DNA of 64,000 bases, taken from positions 1 to 64,000 of the forward strand of contig NZ_CAAKNY010000017.1 in the NCBI RefSeq assembly GCF_901212495.1. The letters run 5' to 3'. Below the pieces are notes generated by a model. That model made no database searches and was not told where the DNA came from. It saw nothing but the letters and a program-made list of their open reading frames with translations. Source of the DNA: Collinsella aerofaciens (GTDB lineage Bacteria; Actinomycetota; Coriobacteriia; Coriobacteriales; Coriobacteriaceae). A program made the translations under genes and the position numbers. This document shows, piece after piece, positions 10,084-20,629 of this stretch. Each line of letters begins with the position of its first letter. Within the stretch, counting starts at the first letter, position 1.

Positions 10084-11004
10084 TCATTGATAATCAGGTC
10101 GATCAGTTTCGCATGGCGCAGGAATGCACGACCGGAGCAGCAAGCGCATTGCCTCTACCAGTACGAAGCCGGCGATGGCAACCGTGACCGCCACGTCGAG
10201 CGGCGTGTTCACAAACCACATCAGGCCCATGAGGTACGATCCGGCGTTAAAGACAAAGTGCAGCAGAATCGTGTAGCGGAGCTTTCCGGTCGTCACGAGC
10301 ACCCAGCCAAAAACCAGACCGGCGGCGCCGGCGTAGCAGCCCTGCACCCAGTTCATATGCATAAAGCCAAAGATAGCCGCCTGCAGCACAATCGCCGCGG
10401 CGATACCCCACGTGTTTGGGGCCGCCCAAGGCACCATGGCGCCGTCCTGCGCCCGCGCGCGACGCCGGCGTTTCCAAAGCGGACGGCACTGCGGGTTAAA
10501 CGCTCGGAGCGAAAACTCAAAAATGATGCCGCGCACCAGCAGTTCCTCGCAAAACGGAGCGCCAAGCACCGTGGTCAGGACGGCCAGATAGCTCGTATCG
10601 CCCATGCCCGTCTCCTCGACAAGTTCGCTGTAATCGGCCGCGGCATCAGGCAACAGCGACAGCACGGCGTCGGTCACGTAGCCAACGACCACCTGCAGGG
10701 CCAGGCCGATCACGATAACGCAGGTGATGCGTTTCCACGCCCCACGCGCTCCCCCGCTAAGCGGGCGCTCGCCCTGCCAGCGCGCCATAAACGAGCGCGG
10801 CCACAGATAACGCCACCACAGCAGCGCCATCAAAAACGACGCCGTCTGAGCGGCAGCCTGGAACCATTGGATATCGAGATTGTCGATCGGATAGCCCGTC
10901 AGCACCGACACGGCATCGAGAACTGAAAACAGAACCGCGCTCAGGGCAATATCTGCCGCGACAACGCCAAAACAGGCAAGCGCCCAAATCATCGCATTGA
11001 GCAT
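10084..11004 (-). CDS. CPBP-family intramembrane metalloprotease (Abi domain)
   Basis: 306 aa with about eight hydrophobic segments. The CPBP motifs are present: APFCEELLVRGIIFEF (EExxxR), FGFMHMNW (FxxxH) and LHFVFN (HxxxN). The family cleaves prenylated or other membrane proteins; some members give self-immunity to bacteriocins. No bacteriocin gene is visible nearby. The ATG at 11004 has GGGAGGAGG upstream. The gene ends two bases from the AraC stop, and its promoter region is filled by the palindromic repeat at 11034-11090. Confidence 0.85.
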   Translation of the reverse strand: MLNAMIWALACFGVVAADIALSAVLFSVLDAVSVLTGYPIDNLDIQWFQAAAQTASFLMALLWWRYLWPRSFMARWQGERPLSGGARGAWKRITCVIVIGLALQVVVGYVTDAVLSLLPDAAADYSELVEETGMGDTSYLAVLTTVLGAPFCEELLVRGIIFEFSLRAFNPQCRPLWKRRRRARAQDGAMVPWAAPNTWGIAAAIVLQAAIFGFMHMNWVQGCYAGAAGLVFGWVLVTTGKLRYTILLHFVFNAGSYLMGLMWFVNTPLDVAVTVAIAGFVLVEAMRLLLRSCIPAPCETDRPDYQ

Positions 11005-11033
11005 GCCAACCTCCTCCCGACAGGTAGTCATTT

Positions 11034-11092
11034 AAGAACGTCCCCAACGACTAGTCATTAGGGACGTTCTTCAACGACTAGCTGTTGGGGAC
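11034..11092. repeat. GGGGACGTTCTT-type palindromic repeat (REP-like)
   Basis: AAGAACGTCCC (11034-11044) pairs with GGGACGTTCTT (11061-11071) around CAACGACTAGTCATTA. A further half-unit, CAACGACTAGCTGTTGGGGACA, runs to about 11092. The same family occurs at 31048-31135. The second half encodes the final residues of the antitoxin gene at 11058. Confidence 0.8.
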
Positions 11093-11276
11093 AGTCTTTG
11101 CCAAAAGCCCCGTTGGGCGAGATGTCGAACGGGAAGGTGCCGCAGCGATTGAACGCGGCGATAAACATGCGGATGGCGTTGGACGGCGTGGTACCCACGA
11201 GCTGGGTTGCCGCCGCGAAGGCCGCCTTTTCCTCGGGCAAGACCTTCGCGACAACCGGGGTCATGTGTTCTGCCAT
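11058..11276 (-). CDS. RelB/DinJ-family antitoxin, orphan, tail replaced by repeat
   Basis: 72 aa. MTPVVAKVLPEEKAAFAAATQLVGTTPSNAIRMFIAAF is the ribbon-helix-helix DNA-binding part of RelB/DinJ antitoxins. The usual C-terminal toxin-wrapping stretch is absent: after FPFDISPNGAFGK the frame enters a palindromic intergenic repeat and stops. No RelE/YafQ toxin follows; the next gene is the CPBP protease. The ATG at 11276 follows a weak AAGGAAG. It may still bind DNA but probably cannot neutralise a toxin. It is best seen as a decayed toxin-antitoxin locus. Confidence 0.75.
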   Translation of the reverse strand: MAEHMTPVVAKVLPEEKAAFAAATQLVGTTPSNAIRMFIAAFNRCGTFPFDISPNGAFGKDCPQQLVVEERP

Positions 11277-11310
11277 GGCGCTTCCTTTTTGAAACGACGG
11301 TGATGCGGAT

Positions 11311-11369
11311 AGATGCGGGCCACGCGGCTGGGCGACGGGCTGTGAAGGCAACCCGATTGGCCCGCATCT
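11311..11369. repeat. 12-bp perfect inverted repeat upstream of the antitoxin
   Basis: AGATGCGGGCCA (11311-11322) and TGGCCCGCATCT (11358-11369). A near-palindrome, GGTATTACTT to AAGTATTACC, follows at 11391-11419 and may be the antitoxin's own operator or promoter. Confidence 0.45.
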
Positions 11370-11492
11370 GGAGTTTGTTTCTACGGCGTTGGTATTACTT
11401 GGTATTTCTAAGTATTACCCCGCAGATAGAATACCATACCCGACCCCATGGGGACGGAGAAAAAACGAATCATTTTGTTGCTGAGTGAGTAT

Positions 11493-11718
11493 TTAGAGCG
11501 TGATGATGTCCGAGATATTGAGAGCCCGAGCGTCAGCGGCATCGTGCGTGGCAAGCAGCAGCATGCGGCCGTCGAGCAAGTCGAGCACGACCTCGGCGCA
11601 TGCGTCGCGCGCAGCGGTATCTAGACCGGTAAAGGGCTCGTCCAGAATCACCGCGTCGCCTGGGCACAGCAGGGCTCGAGCGATCTCGACGCGACGGCGC
11701 TGCCCGCCCCCATATCAA
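11493..11718 (-). pseudogene. Remnant of an ABC transporter ATP-binding protein (C-terminal part)
   Basis: The minus strand reads GGGQRRRVEIARALL (signature), VILDEPFTGLD (Walker B and D-loop) and LLATHDAADA (H-loop), then stops at 11493-11495. Upstream an in-frame stop precedes the signature by two codons, so Walker A and two thirds of the ATPase are gone. No partner permease is near. It is a dead fragment squeezed between the antitoxin and the alpha-glucoside operon. Confidence 0.8.
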
Positions 11719-11734
11719 CCCTTTGCGCAAAACG

Positions 11735-11774
11735 GCAATGCCCCGCCCACGCAATCACGTGGACGGGACATTGC
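11735..11774 (-). terminator. Terminator of the alpha-glucoside operon
   Basis: GCAATGCCCCGCCCACG pairs with CGTGGACGGGACATTGC around a short loop, about 50 bp beyond the GH4 stop on the minus strand. A CGTTTTGC stretch follows. Confidence 0.6.
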
Positions 11775-11821
11775 TCCAGGCATGCGGTCAGCGGCTCTTT
11801 TGTGCCAGCGACCTTCTGTCT

Positions 11822-13204
11822 TTAGCTAAGCTTGGGCCAGTAACCCTTGTTAGCCTCGATCATGTCGTCGAGGACCTCCTTGGCGACCTTCATCGAAGGC
11901 ACGGTCTTGTTGAGCGTAAAGGCCTTGAGCGCCTTCTCGTACGAACCCTCGATCGTGGCCTCGACCACGAGCTTCTCGGAGTTCAGCTGCTGCATCATGA
12001 GGCCCTGCTGGAACAGCGGGATGTTGTCGCGGCTGATGACCTCGGGGCCGTTCTTGCCAATGTAGGCAGGCAGCTCGACCATGGCGTCGTAGGGCATGTT
12101 GGGGATAGCGCCCTTGTTCTCGCAAATGACCAGGAAGCGCTGCTTGGTGTCGTTCTTCAGAGCGATAGCCAGGTCGGCAATCCAGTCACCGTGGCTGCCC
12201 GCATAGAACGTGCTCTCGTCGATCTCGCCCGTCTTCTCGTAGTGGTCGATGCCCTCAAAGAGGTTCTTCTCGCGCGTCTCCTCAACCTCATTCGCACGGG
12301 TGCGCTCGGGGTTGGAATGCTCGACGAACTCCTTCTGCTGCAGGTAGTAGTTCAGATACGTGTTGGGCAGGTACTCCGGGAAGCACTCCATGATCTCGTA
12401 CTCGCCCTTCCAGACGTAGTACCAGCTGCCCTTGGTGTGGCGGTTCTGCTCGGGGTGCTCGTCGGCGGCCTCCTCGGGCTTCTTGGACATCAGCGAGCTC
12501 ATGCCCTTGAGGTACGAATCGGGCAGCAGGATCTCATGCTCCTTGATGTACTCGCGCAGCTGCGGGAGCACCTCCTCACCCTTGTGGCGAATCGAGGTAA
12601 ACCAACCAAAGTGGTTGAGGCCAAAGTAATCGTACTCAACGTCCTTCTTGTCGATATCGAGCGCGGCGCAAACCACGTCGATGATCGCGATCGGCATGTC
12701 GCAGATGTTGATAATACGAGCGTTGGGGCGCAGCACACGGCAGCCCTCGGAGACGATGGCGGCAGGGTTGGAGTAATTGAGAATCCAGTAGTCCTTCTTA
12801 GCGTACTTCTCAACGTCATCGATCAGCTCGACCATGGGGAAGATGGTGCGCATGCCATAGGCAAGGCCGCCGCAACCGCAGGTCTCCTGACCCACGCAGC
12901 CGTGGCGCAACGGAATCTTCTCGTCCTGCTCGCGCATGGTGTAGCCGCCCACGCGCATCTGGGCAAATACGAAGCTCGCGTCGGTAAAAGCCGTCTTTTT
13001 GTCGGTGGTCACCGTGAGCTTGATGTCCAGGCCGAGGTCCTCGTGCAAAATCCAGTCCACGAGCACGCCGATCTTGCGCTGGCGCTCCTCGTTGATGTCG
13101 TACAGGCGAATCTCGTCAACGTCGAGCTCGTCCTTGCGCAGGGCGATGGACTTGACGATGCCGGGGGTAAAGGTGGATCCGCCACCACACAGAGTAATGA
13201 TCAT
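11822..13204 (-). CDS. 6-phospho-alpha-glucosidase, GH4
   Basis: 460 aa. It opens with IITLCGGGSTFTPGIV, the NAD-binding GGGS of GH4, and has the metal/catalytic NICDMPIA near residue 165. In this family the CDMP signature marks 6-phospho-alpha-glucosidases (MalH, GlvA), as opposed to CNVP for 6-phospho-beta enzymes. It needs NAD+ and a divalent metal and splits maltose-6-phosphate-like sugars. It is the last gene of the operon after the EIICB permease, three bases from it. The ATG at 13204 has CTCCTT-complementary AAGGAG upstream. Confidence 0.92.
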   Translation of the reverse strand: MIITLCGGGSTFTPGIVKSIALRKDELDVDEIRLYDINEERQRKIGVLVDWILHEDLGLDIKLTVTTDKKTAFTDASFVFAQMRVGGYTMREQDEKIPLRHGCVGQETCGCGGLAYGMRTIFPMVELIDDVEKYAKKDYWILNYSNPAAIVSEGCRVLRPNARIINICDMPIAIIDVVCAALDIDKKDVEYDYFGLNHFGWFTSIRHKGEEVLPQLREYIKEHEILLPDSYLKGMSSLMSKKPEEAADEHPEQNRHTKGSWYYVWKGEYEIMECFPEYLPNTYLNYYLQQKEFVEHSNPERTRANEVEETREKNLFEGIDHYEKTGEIDESTFYAGSHGDWIADLAIALKNDTKQRFLVICENKGAIPNMPYDAMVELPAYIGKNGPEVISRDNIPLFQQGLMMQQLNSEKLVVEATIEGSYEKALKAFTLNKTVPSMKVAKEVLDDMIEANKGYWPKLS

Positions 13205-13207
13205 TGT

Positions 13208-14824
13208 TTACTGCTCCTTCTCAATTGCGTTCTCGACCTTGTCGCGCATCTCGGCGACCTTCATGCCAAAGATGATCTGGATATTGTTGCCGTTGCGGTT
13301 GATGCCGCTGTTGGGCACGTGGTTGATGAGGTTCTCATCGATGAGGTCCGGGTTCTTAACGTTCACGCGAAGACGCGTAAAGCAGTTCTCGAGCTCCTCG
13401 ATGTTGTCCTTGCCGCCAAGACCTGCGACCAGGTCGGCAATGCCCGCATCGACGCCCTCTTCGGGAGCTGCGGCAACAGCGCCCTGCTTCACCGCGACAG
13501 ACGCGGCAGCCTCGCCCTCGGCAACGGACTCAGCGAGCTCGGACTCCTCCTCGCGGCCAGGCGTGTGGAGGTTGAGCTTCTTGATGAGGAAGGTGAAGAG
13601 GAAGAAGTACAGCGCGGCGTTGACGACTCCAAGCACCAGCATAACCGGCCAGTTGGTCTTATCGACACCCAGGACCAGGTTGGAGACCACGATGTTGATG
13701 ATGCCGCCTGCAGTCGAAGCGGGCACGGAGAGGACCTTGAGCAGAACCAGGAAGATACCGGAAAGAACCGAGTGAACGACAAAGAGCACGGGAGCGGCAA
13801 AGACAAAGAGGAAGTCCATGGGCTCGGTGACACAGGAGAGCACGGCGGTGATGATCAGCGGGATGATAACGGCCTTGGTCTTATCCTTGTTCCCCTTGTA
13901 AGCGGTGAAGATAAAGGCGAGACCGATACCGATGTAGGGCCACAGGTTGTTGAAGGTGTAGCTGTTGAAGTAGGTGCTATCGGAGAAGGGCTGGCCCGTC
14001 ATTGCCATCTCGGCAACACGGATGGGGTAGGCGCCGGCGATAACCTGATCGCCCAGCGTAAGGGTGCCACCCACATCGGAGAACTGGAACGGGGTGTAGA
14101 TGAGGTGGTGCAGACCGGTGGGAACGAGCAGCTTGTTGAGCATGCCGTAAATGAACAGACCGATGTTGCCCGACTCCTTAATGATGCCGGCAACGGAGGA
14201 GATAGCACCCTGAACCGGAGGCCAAACGATGCAGAAGCCAGCACCCATGATCCAGGAAATGATGATCATGATCAGGAACGGAAAGCGAACGCCCGAGAAC
14301 ATCGAAAGGGCAATGGGGAACTGCTTGTTCGAGTACTTGTTGAACACGGCACCGGTGATGCAACCAAGAATGATGCCGCCAAACACGCCGGTATCGAGCA
14401 CCTGAATGCCCATAACGGTGGCCTGGCCGGTTCCGGTTAGGCCGAGCATGCCGCTCGCATCGGCAAGAGAGCCGGTAGCGTTGAGCACGATGGTGTTAGC
14501 TTGCAGGAACAGGAAAAACGACATCAGGGCGATCAGAGAAGCATGACCCTTGTTCTTCTTTGCCATGGCGCCGGCGATGCCCACGCAGAACAGAATCGAG
14601 AGGTTGTTGATGATAAACATCAGCGACTGATAGACAACGGCGCCCACGAGCTGGAACGGACCGGAGCCCAGCACAGGGATCACGGCGCAGATGGTCTTGT
14701 TGGTCAGAATGATGCCCACGATGAGCAAAATGCCGGCAACCGAGAGATACATCATCGGCTGGACGATCGACTTCGCGAACACCTCCAACGGCGCTTTGAA
14801 ATTGAACTTCTTTTTTGCGGTCAT
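13208..14824 (-). CDS. PTS alpha-glucoside (maltose-type) EIICB permease
   Basis: 538 aa. The EIIC membrane domain comes first, starting with FNFKAPLEVFAKSIVQPMMYL. An Ala/Glu-rich linker at about residues 430-460 leads to an EIIB domain whose phosphocysteine is in ELENCFTRLRV. This IIC-IIB order matches GlvC/MalB-type transporters, the opposite of the beta-glucoside protein at 6075. EIIA is encoded separately at 15797. The ATG at 14824 has GGAAGGGAAG upstream; a start nine codons earlier lacks a site. With GH4 it forms an uptake and cleavage pair for alpha-glucosides such as maltose; the exact sugar is inferred. Confidence 0.92.
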   Translation of the reverse strand: MTAKKKFNFKAPLEVFAKSIVQPMMYLSVAGILLIVGIILTNKTICAVIPVLGSGPFQLVGAVVYQSLMFIINNLSILFCVGIAGAMAKKNKGHASLIALMSFFLFLQANTIVLNATGSLADASGMLGLTGTGQATVMGIQVLDTGVFGGIILGCITGAVFNKYSNKQFPIALSMFSGVRFPFLIMIIISWIMGAGFCIVWPPVQGAISSVAGIIKESGNIGLFIYGMLNKLLVPTGLHHLIYTPFQFSDVGGTLTLGDQVIAGAYPIRVAEMAMTGQPFSDSTYFNSYTFNNLWPYIGIGLAFIFTAYKGNKDKTKAVIIPLIITAVLSCVTEPMDFLFVFAAPVLFVVHSVLSGIFLVLLKVLSVPASTAGGIINIVVSNLVLGVDKTNWPVMLVLGVVNAALYFFLFTFLIKKLNLHTPGREEESELAESVAEGEAAASVAVKQGAVAAAPEEGVDAGIADLVAGLGGKDNIEELENCFTRLRVNVKNPDLIDENLINHVPNSGINRNGNNIQIIFGMKVAEMRDKVENAIEKEQ

Positions 14825-14923
14825 AACGGTACTTCCCTTCCTTTTCCGCAAATTGAGATAGGTGTGCCCTGGACAAGACCGTGAGCCTTGCCTTATATCA
14901 ATCGATGTGTGGGCACGTTATGC

Positions 14924-15778
14924 CTAGAGACCAGGTTCTCCAAGCAGGTTAACAATGTGATATGCGAGATAACTCTTCTCGGCATCGGTAACGACAACGT
15001 TATAGGTAGACGACAAGTGGGCGGCTATGGCGTCCGCGCACGAGAACGCGCACGGATACTTAGTTTCATCGATTCGGAACAGCGCATCGTCATTGATCTG
15101 CCCGGCCGCGGGGTCAAGCGCCCGCTGTGCGAAAAACTGCAGGTGGCGGACGAAACGCTCATAGGGCAACGAGGTGTCGTCGAGGGTCGCAGTGTAACGA
15201 TCGGAAACAATCGCGAGTACGTCGCGAACAAGCTGGACCGAGATGATGAGACGGTCGGAGCGTTGCGGCATGGTGGCGTTGACGATATGCAGCGTAATAA
15301 AACCCTGCTCTTCTTCGCTCATCTGGATGCCCATATACTCCTTGACAATCTGCAGCGCACGGCCAGCTAGCGCGTACTCCTTGCGATAGAACTGCTGTAT
15401 CTCGAGCAGCAGCGGGTTCTCGCAGGGAACGCCTTTGCGCTCGCGCTCCAAAGCAAGGCTGATATGGTCTGCGAGAGCGATGAGGATCTTGTCATTGATA
15501 TCGACATTGAGCTCTCGACGAAGCATCTGAACGATGTCCTCGGAAATCACGAGGTTGACGGTGGGGATGGACTCTAGAAGATGTGCCAAGCGGTCAATCG
15601 TACGCGAATCCTGAGAAGTGCCCTCCTGCAACGCGTAGGTCTTTTCGACCGATGCCTCGTCGATGGAATCGCCGGCATGACGGCCAAAGCAGAGGCCTCG
15701 ACCGATGACGATGAGCTCGGAGCCATCGTCCGAAGTGACCATTGCGACGTTGTTGTTAAAAACTCGCTTGATAACCAC
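14924..15778 (-). CDS. licT: LicT/BglG-family transcription antiterminator
   Basis: 284 aa. An RNA-binding CAT domain (VVIKRVFNNNVAMV, about residues 1-55) is followed by two PRD domains with conserved histidines (ADHISLALER, FITLHIVNA, YLAYHIVNL). Such proteins bind an RNA antiterminator and let RNA polymerase pass a terminator when the sugar is present; their PRDs are phosphorylated by the PTS. The GTG at 15778 gives the family's usual start and has GGTGGG just upstream; GTG codons at 15790 and 15787 are alternatives without a site. It sits between the EIIA and EIICB genes of the operon it most likely controls. Confidence 0.9.
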   Translation of the reverse strand: MVIKRVFNNNVAMVTSDDGSELIVIGRGLCFGRHAGDSIDEASVEKTYALQEGTSQDSRTIDRLAHLLESIPTVNLVISEDIVQMLRRELNVDINDKILIALADHISLALERERKGVPCENPLLLEIQQFYRKEYALAGRALQIVKEYMGIQMSEEEQGFITLHIVNATMPQRSDRLIISVQLVRDVLAIVSDRYTATLDDTSLPYERFVRHLQFFAQRALDPAAGQINDDALFRIDETKYPCAFSCADAIAAHLSSTYNVVVTDAEKSYLAYHIVNLLGEPGL

Positions 15779-15796
15779 GGTACCCACCACAAGAAT

Positions 15797-16309
15797 TTAT
15801 TCGGAAAGCCAGATGACAGGCTCTTTAACAGCAACAGGGCCGGAAGCATGCTCTCGAAGAGTCGAGTTCTCCGAACGCTCGCACACGATAATGAAGACCG
15901 TGGGATCGAAGCCGGCGGCGCGGACCGCGTCGAAATCGACCTCGACGAGGGGCTGGCCCGCGTCGACATGGTCACCCTGGGCAACAAGCGCATGGAAGCC
16001 CTTGCCCTCAAGCTTAACAGTGTCGATTCCGATATGCAGCATCACCTGAGCAGAGCTGTCGTCAGACATGATGCCCAGCGCGTGCTCAGTCGGAAACAGC
16101 GCCGCGACGGTGCCGGAAACAGGAGCGCACACCGTTCCCTCTTGGGGAACCACGGCAACACCATCGCCCACTGCACGGCTGCTAAAAGCGGGGTCATTGG
16201 TTTTTTCTAGATGAACAAGCTCGCCGGAAACGGGAGCGAGGATTTCGAACTCGGAGGTTGCAGTCTTCTGCTCATCCGAGTCCCCCATAAGGCGAGAAAA
16301 GAAACCCAT
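15797..16309 (-). CDS. crr: PTS EIIA component, glucose (Crr) type
   Basis: 170 aa, the size of free-standing EIIA-Glc. LAPVSGELVHLEKTNDPAFSSRAVGDGVAV and the active-site histidine in QVMLHIGIDTVKL are clear. It takes phosphate from HPr and passes it to EIIB. It is the first gene of the operon and ends 18 bp before the antiterminator's start. The window's two other PTS permeases (6075 and 58475) lack a IIA domain, so this protein may serve all three. Start ATG at 16309 preceded by AAGGG about ten bases away; an ATG at 16327 is less likely. Confidence 0.88.
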   Translation of the reverse strand: MGFFSRLMGDSDEQKTATSEFEILAPVSGELVHLEKTNDPAFSSRAVGDGVAVVPQEGTVCAPVSGTVAALFPTEHALGIMSDDSSAQVMLHIGIDTVKLEGKGFHALVAQGDHVDAGQPLVEVDFDAVRAAGFDPTVFIIVCERSENSTLREHASGPVAVKEPVIWLSE

Positions 16310-16388
16310 GGTGGCATGTCCCTTCATATATATAGCCCAACCAAAATCAAACGAATGCGTCCATAGAGACACACCCGTTCAAAGACTT

Positions 16389-16420
16389 TGGTTAGGCCCA
16401 CGTCCGAGGGACTCGGTAAC
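16389..16420 (-). promoter_or_regulatory. Candidate LicT RNA antiterminator (RAT) site
   Basis: On the minus strand GGTTA-CCGAG-TCC-CTCGG-...-TAACC forms a two-part stem of about 32 nt in the leader of the EIIA gene. This resembles the size and bulged layout of BglG/LicT RAT sequences, but the core consensus is weak and I see no clear overlapping terminator. Confidence 0.35.
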
Positions 16421-16484
16421 CTTCCGCATTTCTTTTTACGGGAGTTATTGTAGGCAACAGCAAAGCCAGAATAATCATTATGAC

Positions 16485-16520
16485 CGGTGAACGGTATTTT
16501 TTCTCCGATAAACGGTATCT
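16485..16520 (-). promoter_or_regulatory. Direct-repeat operator matching the beta-glucoside one
   Basis: On the minus strand TACCGTTTA and TACCGTTCA start 21 bp apart (plus positions 16509-16517 and 16488-16496). The second is followed by CCGG, like the CCG after the second copy at 9065-9073. It lies 180-210 bp upstream of the EIIA start. Probable second target of the AraC regulator at 9089. Confidence 0.55.
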
Positions 16521-16590
16521 ATGCGGCACTTAGGGACGATCCTTTTCTGCCGGCACTCAGGGACACTCCTTGCTCTGACCCCTTTGCACC

Positions 16591-16625
16591 AAAAAGGGCC
16601 CCAAGCGTAGTTGCTCGGGGCCCTT
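16591..16625. terminator. Bidirectional-looking terminator after the helicase
   Basis: AAGGGCCCC and GGGGCCCTT form a stem around AAGCGTAGTTGCTC, with an A-run on one side. It lies just past the helicase stop on the minus strand. Confidence 0.75.
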
Positions 16626-16657
16626 GGTTCGCCTCGCCCTAGCGGGCGACGCGTATG

Positions 16658-18895
<2,238 letters not shown>

Positions 18896-19177
18896 ATGTT
18901 GTTGTTCCTTTTCTGCACGCGCAATGGGCGCGGCATGCGGCCGCGCGGGCGTGCTTGGTAGTGCGCTAATACATACAAAAACAGGTGCGCACAGAGAGGA
19001 CGTTGCTCAGCACGCTGGCGATCGCTTTGGCAGCCCTATCACGCGCCGTCCAGACGCAGCGGCCCTAAGCGATGGAGCAGATTCGCCGCCGGTTAGTATA
19101 CCCGTACTCCGTATGCCCCCACGTAAACCACAGATGACGAGGCGGACGGGGCGGGCCCGAGGTGGGCCCGGCCGATT

Positions 19178-19315
19178 GTCTCAATCTGTAACATCTACAG
19201 GGCAAATCTTCCTCTACGTGTTACAGATCGAGACAAACGGTCGGCACGGTTCACAAACGTCTCAATCTGTAACAGTTACCGAGTAAAATCGGTCCTAATT
19301 GTTATAGATCAAGAC
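19178..19315. repeat. Palindrome array A: two 57-bp units
   Basis: Units lie at 19178-19234 and 19259-19315, starts 81 bp apart. Each has a 16-bp left arm (GTCTCAATCTGTAACA), a 25-bp loop and a right arm that is its near reverse complement (TGTTACAGATCGAGAC; the second unit has TGTTATAGATCAAGAC). It lies in the 600-bp gap between the divergent helicase and FHA genes. The rest of this gap (18896-19177) holds no gene I can see. Confidence 0.9.
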
Positions 19316-19495
19316 AGAGGGGGGATTTCCGTCCAGTCCAAACCAAATCTCTCGGTCTTCCTGCAATTTCGAACATGTGGCCTATAATGTTGCTTTGGTT
19401 ACGCTACATGTTGCGCAGCCATTTAATACGTCGCCCACCGGGGGCCATTAATTCCTATCGCCTTATTGGCTAGGAAGCAATCAAAGGAGGTATCC

Positions 19496-20458
19496 GTGGC
19501 AGCAGAGACGCCTTGCTCGGTCCTCTATAACGATATTCGCTCGTTCGGCGGTCTTAAACATCTCGAGATCGCCCGAATGCTCATCAATGGAAACTCTTAT
19601 CTCGGCAGTACCCTGCTCGAGAAATGCTCTTCCAACCGCTCGTATCTCACCCGTTACATCGTCCATCGCGAGCCTGACCAGTGCGCGCCCGCCATCTACA
19701 GCGACTTTGCCGTCACCACGCTCAATCTTTCCGCGGCAATCTGCAGCAAGCTCGGCGGCGACGAGTCCGCCTATCAGGCAATCGCCGAGCACTATCGCGG
19801 CCCGGCCGCCAACGAAATGATGTCGGCTCTCGCCAGCTACAAGCTGGACAGCCGCCTATATGCAAATGCCCTCAATCACATCGACAACTTTGACGGCAAT
19901 GCCGTGCGCGAGAAGAGTACGCTTTACCTTATGCTCTTTGTGGCAACGGGGGCGCTCGCCGACCCCATCCAAGGCGTGGCCACCGTCGAGCGCTTTTGCG
20001 ACAGCAAGACAGGCGGGCACTTTGGCACCACCGAAACTACCGTCGGACGTGGCTTTATGAGCAGCCTGGAGCAGCCGCACGCTGTCGCCCCCAACCTCGG
20101 TCTGCTCAGAACCCATGCCGACAACTGCGCCGACATGCAAATCCATCCCCTCACACGCGATCCGCGCGGCACGGTAATTGGGTCCTTGCCCAAAACCTCG
20201 CCCAGCATCACCGATGTAGGCGCCGACGCATCGCGCGAGCATCTCCGCATTTGGCTCGAAGGTGGACACTGGTACGCCCAGGGCCTTGGGTCGACCAACG
20301 GCACAGTGCTCGAATCGGGCGCGGGCGACGGCGATATTGTGATTGAGCCGCCGCGCGACCAACGCGAACCCGGCAAGATCTATCCCCCGGTGGCAATCGA
20401 AAACAGCGACAGGCTCCATCTGGGTCTCTACACGACATTCCTTGTCATTGTGGACTAG
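19496..20458 (+). CDS. FHA-domain protein
   Basis: 320 aa. The first 200 residues are a helical region I do not recognise. The C-terminal part (about 220-315) is an FHA domain: IGSLPKTSPSITDVGADASREHLRIW ... GSTNGTVL, with the SxxH and N residues that bind phosphothreonine. The GTG at 19496 has AAAGGAGG five bases upstream, so I preferred it to an ATG at 19466. A Ser/Thr kinase gene follows 170 bp downstream on the same strand, and FHA proteins commonly read such kinases. The partner and pathway are not readable. Confidence 0.85.
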   Translation: MAAETPCSVLYNDIRSFGGLKHLEIARMLINGNSYLGSTLLEKCSSNRSYLTRYIVHREPDQCAPAIYSDFAVTTLNLSAAICSKLGGDESAYQAIAEHYRGPAANEMMSALASYKLDSRLYANALNHIDNFDGNAVREKSTLYLMLFVATGALADPIQGVATVERFCDSKTGGHFGTTETTVGRGFMSSLEQPHAVAPNLGLLRTHADNCADMQIHPLTRDPRGTVIGSLPKTSPSITDVGADASREHLRIWLEGGHWYAQGLGSTNGTVLESGAGDGDIVIEPPRDQREPGKIYPPVAIENSDRLHLGLYTTFLVIVD

Positions 20459-20461
20459 CGC

Positions 20462-20490
20462 GGACGGCGATCGAAAGACGGTCGCCGTCC
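20462..20490 (+). terminator. Terminator after the FHA gene
   Basis: GGACGGCGA pairs with TCGCCGTCC, followed by GTCTTTCGTCTTC. It separates the FHA and kinase genes, which may therefore be transcribed partly independently. Confidence 0.6.
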
Positions 20491-20629
20491 GTCTTTCGTC
20501 TTCTACCTTCTGCGTCGTAAACGACAATACTCAGCGGTATACGTGGTCAGCGCGGCTATCATAGTACTTTATCGATATCCGCACTGCCCACGTATACGCG
20601 CGGCAAACCATGCCAGACAAAGGAACGCC

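Noticed and set aside
11500..11829. Plus-strand open frame of 109 codons
   Set aside because: It is antisense to the clear ABC ATPase remnant and has a Ser/Arg-biased translation.
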